DNA from: Albidovulum sp. | GTDB taxonomy: Bacteria > Pseudomonadota > Alphaproteobacteria > Rhodobacterales > Rhodobacteraceae | NCBI GenBank assembly: GCA_030837825.1 | Contig: JAUQYB010000094.1 | Location: 1-35,303 of the forward strand | Direction: 5' to 3' | Length of the DNA: 35,303 nucleotides | Part shown: positions 16,070 through 23,659 of the stretch, piece by piece | Numbering within the stretch: the stretch's first letter is position 1 | Layout of the letters: each line of letters opens with the position of its first letter | Position numbers and translations under genes: made by a program | The notes under the pieces: model-generated | What the model was told of the DNA's origin: nothing | What the model saw: the letters and a program-made list of their open reading frames with translations, nothing else | The model's database searches: none

Positions 16070-16618
16070 ATGCGCCTCACCCGCCTTGTCGCAGCCCTCG
16101 TCGCCCTCACGCTCGCACTGCCCGCCGCCGCGCGCCCGCTTGAAAGGGCCGAGGCGAAGGCGCTCGACAAGGCCGTCACCGCCTACCTCGCCGCGATCGC
16201 CACGGGCGATGCCGAGGGAATCGTCGCGGCGATGCCGCCCAGGGTCGTGTCGGTCTTTGCCGCGGCAACCGGCATGGAGGAGGCAAAGCTCAGGACCACG
16301 CTCGTCCGGCAGACCGGCGAAATAATGAAGGGCACGAAACTGCATGACCTTTCGGCCGACCAGTCGGCGCTGGATGCAGGGGAAGAGACGCTCGCCGATG
16401 GATCCCGGGTGACATGGGTGCTGGTCCCCACCGCCTTCGTCAGCGAAGCGGGCGGCAAGGCCACGCGCAACAGCCAGCCGCTTCTGGCGGTGCGGGAAGG
16501 CAGGGCATGGTCGTTCCTGCGCATCGACGGCAAGGATCGGCAGGACCTCGCCGCGCTCGCCTATCCCTTCCTCGCCGGCAAGAGCTTCCCCAAGGCCACC
16601 AGCGCGCCAGCCGAGTAA
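16070..16618 (+). CDS. Secreted hypothetical protein (182 aa)
   Basis: I do not recognise a named family. The protein starts with a typical signal peptide (MRLTRL, hydrophobic core, cleavage expected near residues 20-23 at PAAARP). The mature part of about 160 residues looks like an alpha+beta fold: helices rich in Ala/Glu, then beta-type segments (VTWVLVPTAFV, QPLLAVREGRAWSFLRIDG). That pattern is reminiscent of the NTF2/SnoaL-like or DUF4878-type periplasmic folds, though this is only a resemblance. ATG 16070 has a CGGAG site. An upstream in-frame ATG at 15980 would destroy the signal peptide. It is single, divergent from xthA. Confidence 0.75.
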   Translation: MRLTRLVAALVALTLALPAAARPLERAEAKALDKAVTAYLAAIATGDAEGIVAAMPPRVVSVFAAATGMEEAKLRTTLVRQTGEIMKGTKLHDLSADQSALDAGEETLADGSRVTWVLVPTAFVSEAGGKATRNSQPLLAVREGRAWSFLRIDGKDRQDLAALAYPFLAGKSFPKATSAPAE

Positions 16619-16630
16619 GCGGCGCCGGAC

Positions 16631-16658
16631 AAAAAAAGGCCGGGCACGAAGCCCGGCC
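16631..16658 (-). terminator. Strong rho-independent terminator of the response regulator gene
   Basis: On the minus strand GGCCGGGC (16658-16651) pairs with GCCCGGCC (16645-16638) around a 5-nt loop, followed by seven T (16637-16631). It lies about 58 bases past the response-regulator stop. On the plus strand the same hairpin lies 19 bases after the secreted-protein gene but lacks a T-run; it may still act on both. Confidence 0.85.
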
Positions 16659-16715
16659 AGTCCAACAGGGAGGATGCCGCATCATGACCCCGGTGCGGCG
16701 AGGGGATAGGGGGGC

Positions 16716-17402
16716 CTATGCGACCAGACGATAGCCGCCGGATTCGGTGACAAGAAGGCGGGCATTTGACGGATCGGGTTCGATTTTCTGGCGCAAACGG
16801 TAAATGTGGGTCTCAAGCGTATGGGTGGTGACGCCCGCGTTGTATCCCCAGACCTCGTGCAGAAGCACATCGCGCGGCACCACCCCCTCGGTCGCGCGGT
16901 AGAGGAACTTGAGGATGTTGGTCTCCTTCTCGGTCAGGCGGATCTTGCGATCGCGCTCATCGATCAGCAGCTTCATCGCCGGCTTGAACGTATAGGGCCC
17001 GAGCTGGAAGATCGCGTCTTCGGACTGTTCGTGGGTGCGCAATTGCGCCCGCAGGCGGGCAAGAAGCACCGGGAACTTGAACGGCTTTGTCACATAGTCG
17101 TTGGCGCCCGCGTCGAGCCCGAGGATCGTGTCGGCATCGCCGTCATGGCCGGTCAGCATCAGGATCGGGGATTTCACGCCCTGCTTGCGCATCTTCTTGC
17201 AAAGCTCGCGGCCGTCGGTATCGGGCAGACCGACATCGAGAATGATCAGGTCGTAGACGCCCGCCTTCACCCTCTCGATTCCCTCGGCGCCGTTTGCTGC
17301 CTCGAACACGTCGAAATCCTCGGTCGAGACCAGTTGCTCGGCCAGGGCTTCGCGCAGGTCCTCGTCGTCGTCGACAAGCAGGATCTTCTTCACGTTGGCC
17401 AT
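16716..17402 (-). CDS. OmpR/PhoB-family response regulator
   Basis: A 228-residue two-component regulator. The N-terminal receiver domain has the acidic cluster ([10 protein letters not shown]), phosphoacceptor Asp56 (LIILDVGLP), switch Thr84 and Lys106 (VTKPFKFP). The C-terminal OmpR-type winged helix (about 130-228) has the recognition segment [19 protein letters not shown] and the terminal beta hairpin [12 protein letters not shown] 17402 follows GGAGGG. No histidine kinase is adjacent, so it is an orphan here and its signal and targets are unknown. The domain order differs from CtrA only in sequence detail, and I do not assign it to CtrA or PetR. It is divergent from ribA and ends at a strong terminator. 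Confidence 0.9.
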   Translation of the reverse strand: MANVKKILLVDDDEDLREALAEQLVSTEDFDVFEAANGAEGIERVKAGVYDLIILDVGLPDTDGRELCKKMRKQGVKSPILMLTGHDGDADTILGLDAGANDYVTKPFKFPVLLARLRAQLRTHEQSEDAIFQLGPYTFKPAMKLLIDERDRKIRLTEKETNILKFLYRATEGVVPRDVLLHEVWGYNAGVTTHTLETHIYRLRQKIEPDPSNARLLVTESGGYRLVA

Positions 17403-17505
17403 CGTCTGCCCTCCGTTCGTCATCCAACCAGATGCGCGCCGCTCCGCGTCAAGACAAGTCAACGCTTCAGAACCTCACGGCCTCGTGTCGCGGAGATTGC
17501 ATTTA

Positions 17506-17534
17506 TTTCAATTCCTGTCGCGGCACACTATCCT
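17506..17534 (+). promoter_or_regulatory. Weak candidate promoter of ribA
   Basis: TTTCAA (17506-17511), 17 bases, TATCCT (17529-17534) is the best sigma-70-like pair in the divergent spacer. The start would fall near 17541, leaving a leader of about 10 nt before ATG 17551, which is short. No FMN riboswitch is recognisable upstream of ribA. Confidence 0.25.
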
Positions 17535-17550
17535 GGGGGCAATACCCCGT

Positions 17551-18651
17551 ATGGATTGTAACATGCCCCTCGGTCCCGACATCGTCGAACGCCTGAATCG
17601 CGCCCGCGCCGACCTGCGCATGGGCGTGCCGGTGGCGCTTGTCGCAGGGGGCGCGGGCGCGCTCGCGCTTGCGGCCGAAGCGCTCGATCCCGCCCGTTTC
17701 GCCGCGCTTGCGGCGCTGGGCCCCCTGACGCTCGCCATCACAGACAGGCGGGCCGCCACGCTGAAGGCCCGTGCCTATGACGGCGACGTCGCACGGCTGG
17801 CGGTGCCGGGCGATGCGACCCCCGCCTGGGTTGCCGCCGTTGCCGATCCGTCGGGCGATCTCGCCTCGCCGATGAAGGGCCCGCTGCAAAGCCGCCGCGA
17901 CGGCGACGCGACGCTCGCCCGCGCGGCGATCCATCTGGCGAAAACCGCGCGCCTGCTGCCTGCCGCGGTTCTGGTGCCGGTGGCCGATGCGGCCGGACTC
18001 GCGGGCGCCGAGGCGCTCACGCTGGTGGACTGGGACCGCGCCGCGCCGGTCCTGTCCGAATCCGCGCCGCTCCACCCGGTCGTCTCAGCGCGGGTGCCGA
18101 TGGAGGCGGCCGAGACCGGGCGGCTGCATGTCTTCCGCCCCGAGGACGGCGGCGAGGAGCACTACGCCATCGAGATCGGCCATCCGCCGCGCGACCGGCC
18201 GGTGCTCGCCCGGCTCCACTCCGCCTGCTTCACCGGCGATCTTCTCGGCAGCCTGAAATGCGACTGCGGCCCGCAACTCCGCGCCGCGCTGGCCCAGATG
18301 GGGGCGGAAGGCGCGGGCGTCCTTCTCTACCTCAACCAGGAAGGCCGCGGCATCGGACTCGCCAACAAGATGCGCGCCTATTCGCTCCAGGACCAGGGCT
18401 TCGACACGGTAGAGGCCAACCACCGGCTCGGCTTCGAGGATGACGAGCGCGACTTCCGCCTGGGCGCGGCGATCCTGGCAAGGCTCGGCTTCTCCGCCGT
18501 GCGGCTCCTGACCAACAACCCCGCCAAGGTGCGGATGATGGAGGCGATGGGCATCACCGTGGCCGAGCGCGTGCCGCTCCGCGTCGGCGAGACCCGCCAC
18601 AACGCCGCCTACCTCGCCACCAAGGCGCGGAAGTCGGGGCACCTGCTGTAA
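17551..18651 (+). CDS. ribA: GTP cyclohydrolase II with N-terminal extension
   Basis: A 366-residue protein whose C-terminal half (about 195-366) is GTP cyclohydrolase II, the first step of riboflavin synthesis. The zinc-binding motif [15 protein letters not shown] supplies three cysteines, and [20 protein letters not shown] and [10 protein letters not shown] are diagnostic. The first ~190 residues are an Ala-rich domain seen in alphaproteobacterial RibA proteins. It lacks the clear catalytic blocks of RibB (DHBP synthase), so it is not an obvious bifunctional RibBA. ATG 17551 or ATG 17563 may be used. The only Shine-Dalgarno-like sequence (GGGGG, 17535-17539) fits the first and lies in a small hairpin. 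Separate ribB/ribH genes are not in the window. Confidence 0.9.
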   Translation: MDCNMPLGPDIVERLNRARADLRMGVPVALVAGGAGALALAAEALDPARFAALAALGPLTLAITDRRAATLKARAYDGDVARLAVPGDATPAWVAAVADPSGDLASPMKGPLQSRRDGDATLARAAIHLAKTARLLPAAVLVPVADAAGLAGAEALTLVDWDRAAPVLSESAPLHPVVSARVPMEAAETGRLHVFRPEDGGEEHYAIEIGHPPRDRPVLARLHSACFTGDLLGSLKCDCGPQLRAALAQMGAEGAGVLLYLNQEGRGIGLANKMRAYSLQDQGFDTVEANHRLGFEDDERDFRLGAAILARLGFSAVRLLTNNPAKVRMMEAMGITVAERVPLRVGETRHNAAYLATKARKSGHLL

Positions 18652-18808
18652 GTCAGGGCCACCGCGATCAGCGTCGCACCCTTGGGGCGCCCCTTCAGCC
18701 CGGTGGTCGTCGCCGCGCCGATGACTTGGTCGGTGGCTTCTTCGTTGCCGAAATACCCTCGGGGGTGAATTGCCGCGCCAGCGGCAAGAGGGGGCGGACA
18801 GCCCCCTC
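18652..18808. repeat. Intergenic triple-hairpin element between ribA and yggS
   Basis: Between the convergent genes, three hairpins stand almost end to end: ACCC/GGGT (18755-18766, 4-nt loop), TTGCCGC/GCGGCAA (18770-18787, 4-nt loop, perfect) and GAGGGGGC/GCCCCCTC (18788-18808, 5-nt loop, perfect). The last one overlaps the stop codon of the minus-strand gene. On that strand it is followed by TTGCC, so it may be a weak terminator. The compact modular structure looks like a mobile or dispersed intergenic element; copy number cannot be judged from this window. 18652-18754 shows nothing else I can support. Confidence 0.5.
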
Positions 18809-19466
18809 AGCGCGCCCCGTAGTTCCGCGCCCCGAAGATCGCCGAGCCCACCCGGACATGCGTGGCGCCGAGCGCGATGGCGGTCTCGAAATCCGCGCTC
18901 ATCCCCATCGAGAGACCGGCGAGGCCGTTCCGCTCGGCCATCCCCGCCAGTTCGGCGAAGTGGGGCGCGGGGTCCTCACCCTCCGGCGGAATGCACATCA
19001 GCCCTGCCAGCGGCAGACCCAGCGCCCGGCATTCGGCGATGAAACCGTCCACCCCGGCGGGCAGGACACCACCCTTCTGCGGCTCTTCGCCGGTGTTCAC
19101 CTGGACGAAAAGCTCCGGGCACGCGCCCCGCGCCTCGGCCTGCCGGGCGAGCTTCTCGGCCAGCGACGACCGGTCGAGCGTGTGGATCGCCTCGAACAGC
19201 TCCACCGCCGCCCTGGCCTTGTTGCTCTGCAACGGCCCGACCATGTGCAGCTCCACCGGCCCGAACCTTTCGCGCAGGCCCGGCCATTTGGCCTGCGCTT
19301 CCTGCACGTAGTTCTCGCCGAACACCCGGTGGCCCTCGGCCAGTACGGCCTCCACCCGGTCGAGCGGCTGGACCTTGGAGACGGCGATGAGCTTCACCGA
19401 TCCTTCCGGCCGCCCGGCGACGCGCTCCGCCTCGCGGATCCGCCCGACGATCTCAGCCAGCGACAT
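18807..19466 (-). CDS. YggS/PROSC-family pyridoxal 5'-phosphate homeostasis protein
   Basis: A 219-residue single-domain PLP protein of the fold-type III (alanine racemase N-terminal) family. It binds PLP and balances vitamin B6 and amino/keto-acid pools, with no known catalytic reaction. The PLP lysine is Lys31 in LIAVSKVQP. Other family blocks are FGENYVQEA, HMVGPLQSNK, VQVNTGEEPQKGG, GLMCIPP, LSMGMSADFETAI and THVRVGSAIFGAR. ATG 19466 is preferred because AAGAAGG lies six bases ahead; an ATG at 19472 overlaps that site. Its start lies inside the end of the TPR-sulfotransferase gene (14-base overlap), implying co-transcription. Confidence 0.93.
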   Translation of the reverse strand: MSLAEIVGRIREAERVAGRPEGSVKLIAVSKVQPLDRVEAVLAEGHRVFGENYVQEAQAKWPGLRERFGPVELHMVGPLQSNKARAAVELFEAIHTLDRSSLAEKLARQAEARGACPELFVQVNTGEEPQKGGVLPAGVDGFIAECRALGLPLAGLMCIPPEGEDPAPHFAELAGMAERNGLAGLSMGMSADFETAIALGATHVRVGSAIFGARNYGAR

Positions 19467-21618
19467 GGCCATCCTTCTTCAACTGATCGAGCATCGGCTC
19501 CAGGTCCTTCTCGTAGCGCTGCCAGAGCGCGACCGAGGCCTTGGTGATCGGCTGGCGCACCTGATAGACGGAAAGCGTCTCCACCTTGCGCTTGTTCTCG
19601 TGGAAGCTGAGGCAGGCATCCTCCCACTCGAGCCCGCAGGCGGCGATCAGCTTGCGCGTCTCCTCCTCGGGATTGGCGACCAGGTCCTCGTACTGCACCT
19701 CGTAGAACCAGTCGGGCACGCGTTCCCGCCAGAAGTCGATCATGTCGACGAAAGTCGCGTAGAACTTCGCCAGGTCACGCTGGTCGTAGGCGTAAAGATG
19801 CGTGTCGTCGGGGAACTTGTTCTTGTAGATCGACAGGAGGTTGTCGCGCGGGTCGCGGCGGACGATGACGAAGCGCGACTTCGGCAGCGCAAGCTTCACG
19901 AGCCCCAGATACATGTAGGTCTGGATAGACTTGTCGGTGATCCGGTCCGATCCGGGGAAACGGTCGCGGATGAAGGCCTCGAAATGATGGCCGAGACCGG
20001 CGATTTCGGCCAGCTCGGGCGGATGCATCCTGCCGGTGTTCTTCGCGTCGTAAATCAGATCCTGCGCCGCACGGGCGCACTCGCCGACTTCGCCCGCACC
20101 CGTCACCGCCGAATGGCTGGCGATGATCTGCTCGATCAGCGTGGTGCCCGACCGCGGCATTCCGGTCACGAAGATCGGTGCGAAATCGGTCGTGCCCTCG
20201 ATCCTGGTGCGGTGCCAGTCCATGTCGGCGAAGACTGCCTTGGTTTGGGCCACCTGCTCAAACCGCTGGGCGATGGCGTAGGGCGCGGCCTTGCGCATGG
20301 CCGTGTTTGCCTCGTCCAGATAGCGGAAGACGCGCCCGTAGTCCTTGATGTCTTCCAGCGCATTGGCGATGGCAAAACCCATGTTCATCCGGTCGGCTGC
20401 GGAAATCGCCGGGTCATCGTAGCGCGACAGCATCATGTCGATCACCGGATCGCCCGGCTTCGTCTTGTGCGACATGATGAAGGCGCGGAAGTTCTCGCCG
20501 TTCAGCGGATCGATTTCGAACCCCTTGCGGAACAGAACCTCGGCCGCCTTGAAATCGCCCAGTGTCTGGAGGAGCAGCGCCTTGCCACCCACGGCGACCG
20601 GCAGGTTCTCGTTCATCGCGAGCGCGCGGTCGAAGTTGGCCATCGCCTCGTCATCCTTTCCGAGCCGCGCCTGCGCCTGCGCCAGAAGTGCCAGTATCTG
20701 CGCCGTCCCGCCCTTCGTGAGTTCGACGCCGCGCAGCAAGACGGCCTCGGCCTTGGCGAAGTTTTTCAATCGCGTATGGGCGTTGCCGAGAGCGACACAA
20801 AGCGGTGGCGCTTCTGCCCCGCCCGCGCGCGCGCGTTCGAGCAGCGTCAACGCGGCGGCGGGCTGGCCGGCCGAGGTGAGGCAGGTGGCAAGGTTCACCA
20901 GCGCCGGGGCAAGCCCGGGGGCAAGCGTCACCGCCCTGCGGAACATCGCCTCGGCTTCCTCGGGCCGTCCCTGCTCGATCAGGAAATGGCCGAGGTTGTC
21001 ATGCGCCTCGGCATAGCCGGGGTCGACAGCGATCGCCTTGCGGAAGGCGGCTTCGGCGAGGGCGGCTTTTCCCTGCCGGGCGAACGCGGTGGCGAGGATG
21101 TTCAGCGCCAATGCCGAGCCGGGATGCTGCTTTAGGGCCGCGCCGGCGAACCGCTCCGCGTCGATCATCCGGCCCGACTGCACTAGCGACAGAAGGCGGG
21201 AGATGTCGGCGGGTCTCATTCCGCCGGTCGCGGGCCGGGTGCCCGCGCGCTGCGCGCCGAAGCGGTCTTGCAGCACGATCCTCGCCTCCGGGGGAACTGG
21301 CGCGGCCTTCAGCGCCCTGAGGAAACCGGCCTCGGTGGCGGCGTCGCCCCCCAGTGCGACCGCCTCGGCCCAGGCGTTCCAGATCGCGGCCTCAGCGGGA
21401 CGAAGGGTCGCGGCAGCGCGGAAATGCAGGAAGGCGCGGTCGAAGCGCATCTTCGCCGCGTAGATTCGGCCGGCCTGGAAATGCGCCTCGGCCACCTTCG
21501 GGTTGGCCTCGATGATCGCGCCATAGCCGCGGATCGCGGTATCGAGGTCGCCGGCCTTGTGCGCGTCGAGCGCACGGCCGTAGGCCTCCTGAATCTCCGG
21601 TCCCGTCATCGCGCGCAT
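19453..21618 (-). CDS. TPR-repeat sulfotransferase family protein
   Basis: A 721-residue fusion of N-terminal tetratricopeptide repeats (about residues 5-330, several 34-residue units with the A-x-x-x-x-P-G/D-x-x-x-A pattern) and a C-terminal sulfotransferase domain (about 470-715). The PAPS 5'-phosphosulfate loop is FVTGMPRSGTTLIEQI; the 3'-phosphate region appears as FVIVRRDPRDNLLSIY. This architecture is widespread in alphaproteobacteria, usually without a known acceptor, so the substrate (protein tyrosine, glycan or lipid) cannot be given. No signal peptide is seen. ATG 21618 has GGTGGG at seven bases. GTG 21630 and ATG 21609 are alternatives. It overlaps yggS downstream. Confidence 0.9.
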   Translation of the reverse strand: MRAMTGPEIQEAYGRALDAHKAGDLDTAIRGYGAIIEANPKVAEAHFQAGRIYAAKMRFDRAFLHFRAAATLRPAEAAIWNAWAEAVALGGDAATEAGFLRALKAAPVPPEARIVLQDRFGAQRAGTRPATGGMRPADISRLLSLVQSGRMIDAERFAGAALKQHPGSALALNILATAFARQGKAALAEAAFRKAIAVDPGYAEAHDNLGHFLIEQGRPEEAEAMFRRAVTLAPGLAPALVNLATCLTSAGQPAAALTLLERARAGGAEAPPLCVALGNAHTRLKNFAKAEAVLLRGVELTKGGTAQILALLAQAQARLGKDDEAMANFDRALAMNENLPVAVGGKALLLQTLGDFKAAEVLFRKGFEIDPLNGENFRAFIMSHKTKPGDPVIDMMLSRYDDPAISAADRMNMGFAIANALEDIKDYGRVFRYLDEANTAMRKAAPYAIAQRFEQVAQTKAVFADMDWHRTRIEGTTDFAPIFVTGMPRSGTTLIEQIIASHSAVTGAGEVGECARAAQDLIYDAKNTGRMHPPELAEIAGLGHHFEAFIRDRFPGSDRITDKSIQTYMYLGLVKLALPKSRFVIVRRDPRDNLLSIYKNKFPDDTHLYAYDQRDLAKFYATFVDMIDFWRERVPDWFYEVQYEDLVANPEEETRKLIAACGLEWEDACLSFHENKRKVETLSVYQVRQPITKASVALWQRYEKDLEPMLDQLKKDGHVAG

Positions 21619-21705
21619 CGTCTGGCCCACCGCTCTTCGTGATCGGCGCGGACCTTACCGGCGGGGGCGGGCAATGTCGAGTTGGGCGCCGGCCGCGGAA
21701 AGTGA

Positions 21706-21732
21706 AAAGAGCGGGCGCAGGGCCCGCTCTTT
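21706..21732 (-). terminator. Rho-independent terminator of the porin gene
   Basis: An 11-bp stem (21706-21716 with 21722-21732, 5-nt loop) lies 24 bases past the porin stop. The minus strand ends in TTTT. A plus-strand T-run (TTT) also exists, so it could act in both directions. Confidence 0.85.
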
Positions 21733-21755
21733 CCGAAGTTCTTCCGATCTGACGA

Positions 21756-22763
21756 TCAGAACGACAGGCCGAGGCCCACCGACCAGGTCTGGTCGCCATG
21801 GCCGTTGCCAGCCACGCCGTTGTCGCTCGAGCCGTAGGAGGCCATCGCAACCGCGCCGCCGCCGAGATCGTAGTTGGCCACGAGGCCCCAACCCGACGGA
21901 TCCTGCACGCCGGCGAGTTCCGCGCTATAGACGCTGTAGTTCGCGCCGACGGTCAGAGCGCCGGTGGTGTAGGCAACGCCCACGCCCATCCAGTTGTCGA
22001 CCAGAACGTTGCCGGAGACATAGTTCCCGGTGTTGAAGACCAGACCGTCGTCCGCCGTGCCGAGCACGCCGTCGGCGCCGTCATCCGAGTTGAACTGGGC
22101 ATAGCCGAGGGCGAACGACAGGCCGTTCGACATCGCGGCCGTGGCACCGATGCTGACGGTATCCGCGCCACCGTTCGACTGGTAGCCGAGGCCGGCGGTC
22201 AGATCGAGGCCCGAAAGCTGGCCGGACCACTTGCCGCCGAGACCCCAGATGGTGTCCTGCACGCCGGTATCGTCCATCTCTGCCGAGAGGGCCACGCCGA
22301 AGTCACCGAAGGAGTATTCGTAGCGCAGGATCTGGTCGTCATACTGGCCGTCCATACCGGTGTTCCAGTAGGCGCCGGCGTGGGTCGAATGATCGTCCGA
22401 GATACCGGTGCCCGAGTAGACGTCGGGAACCGCCCAGTCGACCGCGCCCTTGGTTTCACCCAGCGTGACCTTGCCGAACGTGCCCGAAACCCAGAAGGCC
22501 TCGTCGTCGATCTTCAGGCCGCCGTTGATCGCGCCGGGGCTGTTGGTCTCTTCGATCTGAACGCGACCACCGAACTCGACGCCCGAGTCCATCGCGCCCG
22601 AGAAGTCGAAGTTCACCTGCCAGTCGTTGTGGAACTGGGTCTCGTAGCCCAGGTTGCCGCCGTTGATGCCGATCTCGGCATAGCCCGACAGCTTGATCTC
22701 CGCAGCCGCGGCAACACCGGCCATGCCGACGAGCGCGGTGGAAGCAAGAAGAAGCTTTTTCAT
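21756..22763 (-). CDS. Rhodobacter-type outer membrane porin
   Basis: A 335-residue beta-barrel porin. The signal peptide (MKKLLLASTALVGMAGVAAA) is followed by EIKLSGYAEIG, the usual mature start of Rhodobacterales porins. Alternating polar/apolar beta-strand patterns with Gly/Asp-rich loops continue throughout, and the last residue is Phe (SVGLGLSF), the outer-membrane insertion signal. It would form trimeric channels for small hydrophilic solutes. ATG 22763 follows GAGGGAA. An in-frame upstream start would spoil the signal peptide. Codon use is strongly biased to a few GC-ending codons, as expected for an abundant protein. The gene stands alone with its own terminator. Confidence 0.93.
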   Translation of the reverse strand: MKKLLLASTALVGMAGVAAAAEIKLSGYAEIGINGGNLGYETQFHNDWQVNFDFSGAMDSGVEFGGRVQIEETNSPGAINGGLKIDDEAFWVSGTFGKVTLGETKGAVDWAVPDVYSGTGISDDHSTHAGAYWNTGMDGQYDDQILRYEYSFGDFGVALSAEMDDTGVQDTIWGLGGKWSGQLSGLDLTAGLGYQSNGGADTVSIGATAAMSNGLSFALGYAQFNSDDGADGVLGTADDGLVFNTGNYVSGNVLVDNWMGVGVAYTTGALTVGANYSVYSAELAGVQDPSGWGLVANYDLGGGAVAMASYGSSDNGVAGNGHGDQTWSVGLGLSF

Positions 22764-22793
22764 TTCGTATTCCCTCGTTGATCTCAAGGTAGG

Positions 22794-22819
22794 CCCAACT
22801 CAGGGGAATCCGAATTGGG
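22794..22819 (-). promoter_or_regulatory. Hairpin in the porin leader
   Basis: On the minus strand CCCAATTC (22819-22812) can pair with GAGTTGGG (22801-22794), 8 bp with one G-T pair and a 10-nt loop, about 30 bases before the porin ATG. Such leader structures often stabilise abundant porin mRNAs or host small-RNA control; the role here is inferred. The rest of 22764-23019 holds the divergent porin and DUF3576 promoters. The best porin pair is TTGCAT, 18 bases, AAATAG on the minus strand. Confidence 0.35.
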
Positions 22820-23019
22820 TATGCTTCTATTTCCGCCGTCCGCCCCGGCAATGCAACGGAAAGGACCGGTGGGGCGGGAAGGTTCGGGGGCGATGGTGCC
22901 TTCTTGCCACAGTCCCCTGCGCCGGGGCTTTCCGGGGCGGGAAATGCCTGCGGGGAAAAGCCTTGTTCGCGCGGGAACGCTCGGCTAGACAGCGGAAACG
23001 AGGAGCCAGGGGTGGGCAG

Positions 23020-23562
23020 ATGGTCCGGATCATGATGCGCGGCGCGATTCTTGCGGGGCTGGTTGCGACGCTCGCTTCGTGCAGCGGAATCGCCTCGGGC
23101 GACAGCGGGCTTTTCGGGCGCAAGCGGGCGCCTGCCACCGATGCCTCGACAATCGAGGCGCGGGCCGCCGCCGACGCCCAGCGCGCCAATCTGGCCAGGA
23201 TCAACCGCGAAAAGAAACGCTCGACCTTCTGGGATCTTTTCACCAACGCACAGGATCCGAATTCAACCGTCGAGGTGAACAGGTATCTCTGGCAGGCGAG
23301 CCTGGAGATCCTCGATTTCCTGCCGATCCAGTCGGTCGATCCGTTCTCGGGCGTGATCGTCACCGGCTACGGCACCCCGCCGGGCGGCGGCCGAGCCTAT
23401 CGCGCCACGATCTACGTGCAGGATCCCGCGCTCGACGCCCGCTCGCTCAAGGTCGCGCTGATGACGCAAGGCGGCGCCGTCGACCCGGCCACCCAGCGCG
23501 CGGTCGAGGATGCGATCCTGACCCGGGCGCGCGAGCTGCGCATCCGCGACGGCAGGCTCTGA
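23020..23562 (+). CDS. DUF3576 lipoprotein
   Basis: A 180-residue lipoprotein with a lipobox (LASC, lipidated Cys21) after a short signal. The mature part has charged residues then the conserved [33 protein letters not shown] and [17 protein letters not shown] regions typical of the alphaproteobacterial DUF3576 family. Function is unknown; an envelope role is likely. Its place just ahead of leuS, lptE and holA is a familiar alphaproteobacterial order. ATG 23020 gives a suitable signal. The AGGAG at 23000 is rather far, with GGGGTGGG nearer; ATGs at 23032 and 23035 are alternatives. Confidence 0.88.
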   Translation: MVRIMMRGAILAGLVATLASCSGIASGDSGLFGRKRAPATDASTIEARAAADAQRANLARINREKKRSTFWDLFTNAQDPNSTVEVNRYLWQASLEILDFLPIQSVDPFSGVIVTGYGTPPGGGRAYRATIYVQDPALDARSLKVALMTQGGAVDPATQRAVEDAILTRARELRIRDGRL

Positions 23563-23578
23563 TCCCCGGGCGCGCCGA

Positions 23579-23631
23579 CCGGGCACCTGCCCGGGCGAAG
23601 CTCTGGACCTTCGGCACCGCGACTGTATAAC
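23579..23631 (+). promoter_or_regulatory. Hairpin followed by candidate leuS promoter
   Basis: CCGGGCA (23579-23585) pairs perfectly with TGCCCGG (23588-23594) just after the DUF3576 stop, a possible attenuating or terminating hairpin without a T-run. Downstream, TATAAC (23626-23631) is a good -10, paired with TGGACC (23604-23609) as a moderate -35 at 16 bases. leuS could thus have its own promoter 28 bases ahead of its ATG. Confidence 0.4.
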
Positions 23632-23659
23632 CGGCCGGGCACAAGCCCGAGGATACGAG

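Noticed and set aside
16716..17402. Assignment of the response regulator as CtrA or PetR
   Set aside because: OmpR-family architecture alone does not distinguish them, and neither the expected neighbours nor a diagnostic motif is present.
17551..18651. Bifunctional RibBA
   Set aside because: The N-terminal half lacks the DHBP-synthase catalytic blocks; only the GTP cyclohydrolase II half is supported.
18652..18765. Minus-strand reading frame containing TTTGLKGRPKGATLI, recalling the acyl-CoA ligase SGTTGxPKG motif
   Set aside because: Preceding residues (GYFGNEEAT) recall a later motif of the same enzymes, but the order would be reversed. The stretch is too short and is better explained by chance plus the hairpin element.
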